In this document: positions 57,399-64,000 of the stretch, in pieces
How the letters are laid out: each line of letters opens with the position of its first letter
Numbering within the stretch: the stretch's first letter is position 1
From: Spirosoma telluris
Lineage (GTDB): Bacteria; Bacteroidota; Bacteroidia; Cytophagales; Spirosomataceae
Reading direction: 5' to 3'
Assembly (NCBI GenBank): GCA_003259005.1
Contig: QLII01000001.1
Span: forward strand, 4,914,501-4,978,500
DNA: 64,000 nt
The notes under the pieces: generated by a model
Database searches by the model: none
Seen by the model: the letters and a program-made list of their open reading frames with translations, nothing else
What the model was told of the DNA's origin: nothing
Position numbers and translations under genes: made by a program

Positions 57399-59498
57399 AT
57401 GAAATCAATTCTTACGCTTGCGGTGTGGCTATTGCTACCCCTTGCCACGTTTGCTCAGATTCTGAAGCCAGTTACCTGGACCTATAAGCCAGTCAAGTCA
57501 TCAGTCAAAGTTGGTGAGGTCGTTGAACTCCGGTTCACCGCCAATGTTCAAACCGGTTATCATATCTACTCTTCAGATGTCAATCCAAAAATTGATGGTC
57601 CTCTCCCAACGGTCATTAAGCTTACGCCTAACAAAAGCTTTGAACTGGTTGGGAAAGTAAAACCTGTAAGTAAGGTCGAAACCAAATATGAAGACGTATT
57701 TGAGGGCGATACGTATGTAATGCACGGCACGGCACAATTCTCGCAACGAATTAAAATACTTAATGATAAGCCAGTTATTGAGGGAAATGTTGATTATCAA
57801 GTTTGTACCGACAAAGATGGCCAATGTATTCCTGGCAATGAAGATTTTGCTATTACAGGGTTAGTTGTGAGTGCTCCAAATACAGCCACTGCCGCTGTAG
57901 CCTCAGCGCCAACCACAGCATCAACCATTACTAAACCTGTTTCCGAAACGACTGTTGCAGCAGCTACCCCAACGCCTGCCCTGACAGCAACAGAAGCAGC
58001 TAAAACCGAAGAGACTACCATTAAAGAAGCTACTAAAATTCCCGATCTGTCGGTAAGTGGAATGAAAAATACGCCACAGGAATCACTAGGAGGATTTTTA
58101 TTAGCCGCTTTTCTCTCGGGTTTAGTGGCCTTGCTCACGCCCTGCGTATTCCCCATTATTCCCGCAACGGTTAGTTTTTTCACCAATCAACAGGGCGGCA
58201 TGTGGAAAGCGTTTCTATATGGAGCCTTTATCATTGGCATCTATGTGCTAATTGGCACAGTCGTATCTCGTTTTAACGGGCCAGCTTTTGCTAATTTTGT
58301 CAGTACCCACTGGCTGCCAAACGTATTGTTTTTTGCTACTTTCTTCATTTTTGGACTATCCTTTCTGGGCCTGTTTGAGATTGTGCTACCAAACTCACTA
58401 ATCAATCAGGCTGATGCGAAGTCTGAAAAAGGCGGTATTACTGGGATTTTCTTCATGGCATTCACGCTGGTACTGGTATCATTTTCCTGCACAGGGCCTA
58501 TTGTTGGTAGCTTACTGGTGGCGTCGGCGGGGGGCGAGGTTGTTAAACCTATTTTAGGAATGGCCGCGTTTTCCTCGGCTTTTGCCATACCGTTTACCTT
58601 ATTTGCAGCATTTCCACAATGGCTCAAAAACCTACCTCGCTCAGGTGGCTGGTTGAACTCGGTAAAAGTGGTACTGGGTTTTTTGGAACTGGCTCTTGCC
58701 TTCAAATTCCTGAGCGTAGCCGATCAGGTTTATCACTGGCATCTGCTCGACCGGGAGATTTTTCTCTCACTCTGGATTGTTATTTTCGCTCTGATTGGCT
58801 TCTACTTCTTAGGCAAACTTCGCCTGCCACACGACAGTGAAGTAAAGTTCATTAGTGTTCAGAAGCTTCTGTTAGCCATCGCGACATTCTCGTTTGTGGT
58901 GTATATGATTCCGGGTCTATGGGGTGCTCCCTTGAAAGCACTGTCAGGCTACTTACCTCCCGAAACGTCACAGGATTTCAACCTACATGGTCAAACTCAT
59001 GGAGGTGGCCAGCAGCAGGCAGCATTAACCGGAAATCCGACGGTTAAGTACGCCGACTTATTTCATCTACCACACGGCTTACAGGGCTTCTTCGACTATA
59101 AACAGGCATTAGCCTACGCTAAACAGGTGAACAAGCCTGTGTTTATTGATTTCACCGGTCACGGTTGCGTAAACTGCCGGGAAATGGAAGCCCGTGTCTG
59201 GTCGGACCCGGCGGTGCTGGCACGACTCCAGAATGACTTTGTGATGTTAGCCCTTTATGTGGATGACAAAACCGAGCTTCCTGAAGCCGATTGGTATACC
59301 TCGACCTACGATCAGAAAGTCAAGAAAACGATTGGTGCCCAAAATGCTGATTTACAAATCACAAAATACAACAACAATGCCCAGCCGCATTACTGTCTGG
59401 TCAATAGCGATGGGAAGCTACTCGTAGCGCCCAAAAACTATGATCGCGATGTAGCAAACTTCGTGGCCTTCCTGGATTCAGGGAAAGCAAAATTTTAG
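57399..59498 (+). CDS. DsbD-like thiol:disulfide interchange protein
   Basis: About 699 residues from the Met before the signal peptide (MKSILTLAVWLLLPLATFAQ). Domains: an N-terminal DsbD-alpha-like domain (WTYKPVKSSVKVGEVVELRF), a Thr/Ala-rich linker, eight or so helices with the paired cysteines in LTPCVFPIIPATVSFF and FSCTGPIVGSLLVAS, and a C-terminal thioredoxin-like domain with CVNC in DFTGHGCVNCREMEARV. It would move reducing power from cytoplasmic thioredoxin to the periplasm for cytochrome maturation or disulfide repair. An upstream reading from 57321 overlaps the promoter and is rejected. Confidence 0.9.
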   Translation: MKSILTLAVWLLLPLATFAQILKPVTWTYKPVKSSVKVGEVVELRFTANVQTGYHIYSSDVNPKIDGPLPTVIKLTPNKSFELVGKVKPVSKVETKYEDVFEGDTYVMHGTAQFSQRIKILNDKPVIEGNVDYQVCTDKDGQCIPGNEDFAITGLVVSAPNTATAAVASAPTTASTITKPVSETTVAAATPTPALTATEAAKTEETTIKEATKIPDLSVSGMKNTPQESLGGFLLAAFLSGLVALLTPCVFPIIPATVSFFTNQQGGMWKAFLYGAFIIGIYVLIGTVVSRFNGPAFANFVSTHWLPNVLFFATFFIFGLSFLGLFEIVLPNSLINQADAKSEKGGITGIFFMAFTLVLVSFSCTGPIVGSLLVASAGGEVVKPILGMAAFSSAFAIPFTLFAAFPQWLKNLPRSGGWLNSVKVVLGFLELALAFKFLSVADQVYHWHLLDREIFLSLWIVIFALIGFYFLGKLRLPHDSEVKFISVQKLLLAIATFSFVVYMIPGLWGAPLKALSGYLPPETSQDFNLHGQTHGGGQQQAALTGNPTVKYADLFHLPHGLQGFFDYKQALAYAKQVNKPVFIDFTGHGCVNCREMEARVWSDPAVLARLQNDFVMLALYVDDKTELPEADWYTSTYDQKVKKTIGAQNADLQITKYNNNAQPHYCLVNSDGKLLVAPKNYDRDVANFVAFLDSGKAKF

Positions 59499-59506
59499 AG
59501 GTGTAG

Positions 59507-59572
59507 CGCGGGTGGAAACCCGCGAAGCCAACAAAAAATCCCCGCCAGCATCTGGCGGGGATTTTTTGTTGG
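59507..59572. terminator. Double hairpin between convergent genes
   Basis: A 7-bp hairpin (59507-59513 with 59518-59524, GGAA loop) is followed by a perfect 20-bp hairpin (59528-59547 with 59553-59572, 5-base loop) whose arms end in T/A runs on both strands. It should terminate both the DsbD-like gene and the convergent desaturase gene. Confidence 0.85.
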
Positions 59573-59585
59573 TAGAATCGTTCAA

Positions 59586-60623
59586 TTAGGCTGCGGTCTC
59601 TGCCGGAACACCTTGAGACTGAGCCTGCACGATCTCCAGATCTGGCTTCGACTGGTCGGCTACGCTTACGCGGCCTCGCTCTTTGCGGACAATACGCGAA
59701 TAAAGCGAAATCTCCTGATCGAAAAGGAAGAGAAAAAATAGCTTAACGAACGAGGTATGATATTTCAGCGTCTCGTAATATTCGGGAGCAGATTTCTTGA
59801 TTTCAGGTAGCTTATTCCAGGGAATAGACGGAAAATCATGGTGCTCATTATGGAAGCCTACATTCAGGTTAGGTCCATTGAGCGGCCCATAATAGCTATA
59901 GGTTTCCTGTTTAGGATCAAGCGTCAGAAAATGCTCCTGAGCCCAGCGGGCACCCAGTGGGTGCAGCCCAACGGAGAAGAACAGGCACAATACCATAAAG
60001 GCGAGTGCTTTCCATCCAAACAACGTGACAATTAGCACATCAAATGTGATCTGAACAATGAAATTCAGGATTACCCACTTGTCAAAAACAGCTAACTCTT
60101 TCATCCGGAGTGTACGAATACCCTGAAAAATAGGATAGAACAACAACCAGATGGCCTTACCAATGGAATAGTTCTTAATCAATTTAGCCTCATACCAGTC
60201 TGGCAAATCAGCATCCAGTTCATGAACTCCCTGAAAAGCGTGGTGCTTGATATGGAAGTTTTTGAATGTCAATGCTGTTGGAAATACAGTAGGTAAGTTA
60301 GCAAAAATAGCTGCCCACATATTGGCCACCGGTTTGCGAAAGATGAGGTTGTGAGCAGCTTCGTGGATACATACAAATAACGTATGTGCCGGAAAAGCGC
60401 CTATAAACCAGGCAGCGGCCACTACAATCCACCACGATTGATCCCGTACCAGATAAGCTATGCCCGTCATCAGGACAACACATCCCAAAGCAACCCAAAA
60501 CGTAGTCGGGTTCTTTTGCCCAATCAGCTTTTTAATTTCGGGGTGAGATTTCAGGATCTGCCGGGTCCGAATCCGGTGAGGTTCAGATTCAGTTGAATAA
60601 ACAAAATCAGTTAACATTGCCAT
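59586..60623 (-). CDS. Fatty acid desaturase, sphingolipid Delta4-desaturase-like
   Basis: A 345-residue membrane desaturase with three histidine boxes: HEAAH (87-91), HIKHH (124-128) and HNEHH (258-262), plus four or so hydrophobic helices. Beyond the boxes, several stretches closely resemble eukaryotic dihydroceramide Delta4-desaturase (DEGS): FANLP before the second box, a TFDVLI segment, LGLHP-like GLHPLG, ETYSYYGPLN, NVGFHNEHHDFPSIP and ISLYSRIVR near the end. The N-terminal DFVYSTESEPHRIRTRQIL also matches in pattern. I infer introduction of a double bond into a sphingoid base or a related lipid; Bacteroidota commonly make sphingolipids. An ordinary acyl desaturase remains possible. Confidence 0.8.
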   Translation of the reverse strand: MAMLTDFVYSTESEPHRIRTRQILKSHPEIKKLIGQKNPTTFWVALGCVVLMTGIAYLVRDQSWWIVVAAAWFIGAFPAHTLFVCIHEAAHNLIFRKPVANMWAAIFANLPTVFPTALTFKNFHIKHHAFQGVHELDADLPDWYEAKLIKNYSIGKAIWLLFYPIFQGIRTLRMKELAVFDKWVILNFIVQITFDVLIVTLFGWKALAFMVLCLFFSVGLHPLGARWAQEHFLTLDPKQETYSYYGPLNGPNLNVGFHNEHHDFPSIPWNKLPEIKKSAPEYYETLKYHTSFVKLFFLFLFDQEISLYSRIVRKERGRVSVADQSKPDLEIVQAQSQGVPAETAA

Positions 60624-60753
60624 AAATAAGGTATCGCCAGTACAAATACAGTGAATACGAATAGTAAAATTAACACATTTTCAACTGGTAACGTCATTTA
60701 TTCATCCGAAAATTCGCTGATTATTATCATATATGCACTCATCTTTAAACGAG

Positions 60754-60781
60754 AAAGGCGGAACAGAGTAGTTCCGCCTTT
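60754..60781 (-). terminator. Terminator of the outer-membrane barrel gene
   Basis: Arms AAAGGCGGAAC (60754-60764) and GTTCCGCCTTT (60771-60781) pair perfectly over 11 bases with a 6-base loop. On the minus strand this follows the barrel gene by about 150 bases. The 310-base gap 60624-60933 also holds the long inverted repeat at 60814-60925. Confidence 0.7.
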
Positions 60782-60813
60782 ACTTATTCAGGTTGATTCA
60801 ACAAAAACATAAA

Positions 60814-60925
60814 TTCGTGAAGTAAGGTAATTCGGTGAAGTGAGTGGAATAAGTGTAGTGAGTGGTAGCGAAAGGTTCAGACTATTTAACTTCACTCACG
60901 CCACCTGATTACCTTACCTCACGAA
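60814..60925. repeat. Long imperfect inverted repeat, 33-base arms
   Basis: Arms 60814-60846 and 60893-60925 pair over 33 bases with five mismatches and a 46-base spacer. The left side and spacer are strings of related words (GTGAAGT, GTGAGTG, GTGTAGTGAGTGG). It begins 9 bases past the stop of the barrel gene on the minus strand. Confidence 0.6.
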
Positions 60926-60933
60926 ACTCCAAC

Positions 60934-61626
60934 TCAATAGCCGATCGGGAAGGAGTAACCCAGCGAGAAAGCGACGCCACGGTTTCGGACGTTGACATTG
61001 ACAACGGGCACTTGTATCTGCCGTGTAAAGCCATTCGTATAACGACCTTCGATAAAGAACTTGCCAGCGCCAGCATCAAATGCTAAGCCAAGGCCACCGA
61101 CAGCACTAACATCCCATCGGTTTAACATGCCTCCGTAATTAACATCTATATCATAGGGCTGCGTTGTAAACATCCCCGAACCACGGGTACGAATGCGACC
61201 ATCGAGTGCGTAGCTTACGGATGGACCTACAATCAGGTAAGGTTGAACGGGCCCATCCGACAGATTGAATTTAAAAAGCAGAGGTACTTCAAGCTGTTGT
61301 GACTGGTAGGCAATGGTAGCACCCAGTGGCAGGTTAAAGCCCCCAAGATTAAGATCAAAATTCTCTTTAATGGCCACTCCTTTTCGTACATAAGCGATTT
61401 CGGGGCGGAACGAAACGCGTTCACTCAATGGAATATCTAAGAAAATAGCCGCTGTTGGGCCAATTGTTGGATGAAAATCGGGAGTCAGGCTACCCAGAAA
61501 ATCAGGTTTAGAGGCAAAGCCTGCATTGGCACCACCTCGGATACCAACCTGAACCTGAGCAAAAGAAGTTTGGGCAACAAACAAGCCAAAGAAGGCGAGA
61601 ACACCGGCAAGCACAATTCGTTTCAT
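60934..61626 (-). CDS. Outer-membrane beta-barrel protein
   Basis: A 230-residue protein with a signal peptide (MKRIVLAGVLAFFGLFVAQT to SFAQ) and alternating beta strands typical of the OMP_b-brl / PorT-like family: VGIRGGANAGFASKP, RVSFRPEIAYVRKGV, QQLEVPLLFKFNLS, QPYLIVGPSVSYALDG and a final strand VAFSLGYSFPIGY ending in an aromatic residue. It probably inserts in the outer membrane as an 8-strand barrel. Its role is unknown. It is divergent from the PlsC-like gene. Confidence 0.85.
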   Translation of the reverse strand: MKRIVLAGVLAFFGLFVAQTSFAQVQVGIRGGANAGFASKPDFLGSLTPDFHPTIGPTAAIFLDIPLSERVSFRPEIAYVRKGVAIKENFDLNLGGFNLPLGATIAYQSQQLEVPLLFKFNLSDGPVQPYLIVGPSVSYALDGRIRTRGSGMFTTQPYDIDVNYGGMLNRWDVSAVGGLGLAFDAGAGKFFIEGRYTNGFTRQIQVPVVNVNVRNRGVAFSLGYSFPIGY

Positions 61627-61852
61627 GGTATTGAAGGGAAAATAGACTGAAAAATGGGAACCTGAAATTGATTGTGTAAAGTGTCGGCGATAGGCGAAGT
61701 AGTTATTTAGTAGCGATTTCGTTAGTTAGAGGAGCTTAAGGATAAAAGGATTAATCGAGTTCAAAAAAATTATGCAGACTATCGGCAAAAGACGGTTATT
61801 CGGGTCAATTTCTAATACATTTTCACTGGTAATCAGGCAATTGCATTTTTTC

Positions 61853-61883
61853 TTGAAAACATTGTAGCGGTCTCGTAACTTTA
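61853..61883 (+). promoter_or_regulatory. Candidate promoter of the PlsC-like gene
   Basis: TTG at 61853-61855, a 20-base spacer and TAACTTTA at 61876-61883, which matches seven of eight positions of the consensus frame. The ATG is 28 bases further on. Confidence 0.45.
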
Positions 61884-61911
61884 CCAATTACCTACGATTC
61901 TTAACCTAACG

Positions 61912-62726
61912 ATGAAGTATATTAAGCCGACTAAGTTTAGCTACCTGCCTAAGTTTCTGATGCCGCTAGATGTGCTGGGTCTATTTGAGTGCGACCCATT
62001 CGGTAGTTCGTTGTTAGTCAGGCGCTTCATCATTGGCATTGTTGGTTGGTTAACCTACGCTCGCTATACGGTCGTAAACCGAATCCAGATTGAGGGGACT
62101 GAAAATCTGGAAAACCTGCCTATCAACAATGTCCTGTTTCTCTCCAATCACCAGACCTATTTTGCCGACGTTATTGCCTTTTTTCAGATCTTCTGCGCTG
62201 TAAAATGGGGCTTTCAGAATACGATTGTTCCTCCGGTCTATTTACTGGGCCACGTGCCCGGCAGTACTATGTAGCGGCTTCTGAAACCATGAAAAAAGGC
62301 TTTGTCCCGCGCGTTTTTGCTGCGGGGGGCGCCCTCACAATCGAGCGATCCTGGCGGGCCGAAGGCCGTGAAGTGCAACGAGCCGTCGATAATACGGCCA
62401 ATGAGAAAATCGGAAAAGCCCTGGCCCACGGGTGGGTAGTTAGTTTTCCACAGGGGACAACAACGCCTTATGCGCCTGTTCGGAAAGGTACGGGGCATCT
62501 CTTAAAAAACAACCAACCAATTGTTATACCCGTGGTTATCAATGGTTTCCGACGAGCCTTTGATAAAAAAGGACTACGCTTCAAAAAACGCAATACCTTA
62601 CTGACTGTTCAGTTTAAAGCTCCGCTCCACTATAGCCCCGACGATACTGTCGAGGAAATCGTAGCCAAGGTTCGCCATGCCATCGAGCAGGATGCTCCGG
62701 AATGGGCGCAGGAAAAGAGTGAATAA
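61912..62726 (+). CDS. PlsC-like 1-acylglycerol-3-phosphate acyltransferase, frame interrupted
   Basis: About 271 residues; the first frame stops at 62274, but one extra C in the CC at 62250-62251 carries YLLGPRARQYYVAASETMK into the frame that ends at 62726. The acyltransferase motif I is SNHQTYFADV, with one residue more between His and Asp than the usual HX4D, and motif III is FPQGTTTPYAPVRKGTG, with Gln replacing the Glu of FPEGT. The remaining motif (PIVIPVVINGF) is normal. It should acylate lysophosphatidic acid or a related lipid at the inner membrane, although the altered motifs leave the substrate open. Confidence 0.75.
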
Positions 62727-62763
62727 TTAGCCAACTGACAAGATTTCTTATTCCTAAAGACGA

Positions 62764-64000
62764 ATGGCGATGAGACTGCATTCCAAATTAAATCCGACCC
62801 TAAAAAGCTATCTATTCTCTACATGCCTATTTGCGCTCAGCTTACTGACTTCTAGCTGTAATCAGTCGTATAAAGCTTCATCTGGTAGCGATTTTACCCG
62901 CGTTGTGCAGGACACAAACCCGCCCGTAGAACCCCTTTCGCCGGAAGCGAGTATAAAAAAATTTCAACTACCACCGGGCTATCATGTTGAACTGGTTGCC
63001 AGTGAACCTATGATTCAGGAGCCGGTTGCCCTGGCCTGGGATGGGAATGGACGATTATACGTAGCCGAGATGAATACGTATATGACCGATGCCAGCGCCA
63101 CCGGAGAATACGCTCCAACAAGTAGGATCAAACGCCTGGAAGACACTGATGGTGACGGTAAAATGGACAAATCGACCATTTTTATCGATAGCCTTGTCTT
63201 ACCCCGAACCATTCTGCCTATCGGCGATCAATTGCTGGTCGGTATAACTAACGTTCAGCATATCTGGAGCTATCGGGATACGAACGGAGATGGGAAGGCG
63301 GATGAGAAAAAAATCGTATTTAAGAACGATGCCATTGACTCCCGAAATCTGGAACATCAGAATGGAGGTATGATCTGGAATATGGATAACTGGATTTACC
63401 CGACTCGCGATAATCTCCGGTATAAGTATAAAAATGGTAAACTCCTTGCCGATACCCTTGTCGATAATATGATTGGTCAGTGGGGCATGACGACCGACAA
63501 TTACGGTCGCCTGTTCTACTCAGAAGCGGGGCCTGGCCTACCAGCGGTACAAATCCAGCAAAACCCGGCTTATGGTGCCCTGAACTTTGCTGACCAATAT
63601 TCTGAAGATTTTACGAAACCCTGGCCTATTATAGGCACTATTGATGCACAGGGCGGGCGCGAAGCCTTACGACCAGAAGACAATACCTTAAACAAATTCA
63701 CATCGGGTTGTGGTCAGTCTATTTTCCGGGGCGACCGCCTGCCTGCTGATATGCAGGGTGATTACTTCATTGCAGAACCCGTAGGACGAATTATTAAGCG
63801 TGGCAAAGTGAGTAACCGAGACGGGAAGATCTACATTGAAGATGCCTATAAACAGAAAGACTGGCTGGCCTCTGCCGACATGAATTTTCGTCCTATCAAT
63901 ACCTACACGGGTCCCGATGGCTGTTTTTATATTGTCGATATGTACCACGGCATCATTCAGGAAAGCGAGTGGACAAAGCCCGGTTCGTATTTAGGTGGGA
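62764..64000 (+). CDS. PVC-type dehydrogenase-like lipoprotein, 5' part
   Basis: The gene continues past the right edge; 412 residues are visible. A signal ends in a lipobox (LSLLTSSC), so the protein is probably a lipoprotein. The mature part starts FQLPPGYHVELVASEPMI and goes on EPVALAWDGNGRLYVAEMNT, the hallmark of the beta-propeller of membrane-bound dehydrogenases found in Planctomycetes and Bacteroidota (sorbosone-dehydrogenase-like). Asp-rich turns such as DTDGDGKMDKST and DTNGDGKADEKK bind calcium in relatives, and such proteins usually carry a C-terminal haem-binding domain, which would lie outside. The start could be 62764 or the ATG six bases later. Confidence 0.75.
   Translation, partial: MAMRLHSKLNPTLKSYLFSTCLFALSLLTSSCNQSYKASSGSDFTRVVQDTNPPVEPLSPEASIKKFQLPPGYHVELVASEPMIQEPVALAWDGNGRLYVAEMNTYMTDASATGEYAPTSRIKRLEDTDGDGKMDKSTIFIDSLVLPRTILPIGDQLLVGITNVQHIWSYRDTNGDGKADEKKIVFKNDAIDSRNLEHQNGGMIWNMDNWIYPTRDNLRYKYKNGKLLADTLVDNMIGQWGMTTDNYGRLFYSEAGPGLPAVQIQQNPAYGALNFADQYSEDFTKPWPIIGTIDAQGGREALRPEDNTLNKFTSGCGQSIFRGDRLPADMQGDYFIAEPVGRIIKRGKVSNRDGKIYIEDAYKQKDWLASADMNFRPINTYTGPDGCFYIVDMYHGIIQESEWTKPGSYLGG

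Overview
The window looks like chromosomal DNA of a Bacteroidota bacterium of the order Cytophagales, most like Spirosoma or a close relative. This rests on type IX secretion (T9SS) sorting domains, a gliding-motility-type C-terminal domain, a PorE-like OmpA protein, a SecA of about 1,130 residues without the usual zinc-binding tail, and several promoters of the Bacteroidota form (TTG, about 20 bases, TAnnTTTG). The genus is an inference; no rRNA or tRNA gene is present to fix it.

Layout. Bases 1-7448 are an AT-rich surface-polysaccharide cluster on the minus strand: two glycosyltransferases, three SAM methyltransferases, a Wzy-like polymerase, a Wzx-like flippase and a hexapeptide acetyltransferase. 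A secreted beta-helix protein follows (8085-11036, plus). Bases 11178-15667 hold two paralogous fibre proteins built from 17-residue YadA-head-like repeats, with a small T9SS cargo protein between them. Bases 15998-20471 encode GDP-mannose 4,6-dehydratase, a Wzz-like chain-length protein and a large SLBB export protein, divergent from secA (20681-24076). Then come a DUF922-like protease with a coupled glycosyltransferase, a KAS III-like enzyme, an M1 peptidase, a cytochrome oxidase subunit III, ispE, the PorE-like protein and a large T9SS-exported adhesin-like protein. Bases 36134-42201 carry a twin-ATPase ABC protein, a Thr-rich secreted protein, a GMC oxidoreductase with its Tat-exported small subunit, and an M20 amidohydrolase. 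Bases 42271-51355 form a MoxR-type locus: divergent RDD protein, SpoIIM-like protein, membrane protein, DUF4129, DUF4350, MoxR, two unknown secreted proteins and DUF58. The right end holds a Uma2 protein, tatC, glyA, a WxxGxW-repeat lipoprotein, an AraC regulator divergent from a PhyH dioxygenase, a DsbD-like reductase, a desaturase resembling eukaryotic dihydroceramide desaturase, an outer-membrane barrel, a PlsC-like acyltransferase and the start of a PVC-type dehydrogenase.

Two properties cut across the window. First, at least nine genes are broken by a missing single base in a short homopolymer, ten sites in all, nearly all G/C runs. Every one is a -1 and restores a full-length family member when repaired, so uncorrected sequencing deletions are the likeliest cause; I annotate each such gene as one interrupted CDS. 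Second, most gene ends carry long near-perfect inverted repeats of unique sequence. Some are clear terminators; others are built of iterated short words and lie in places where termination is not the obvious role.
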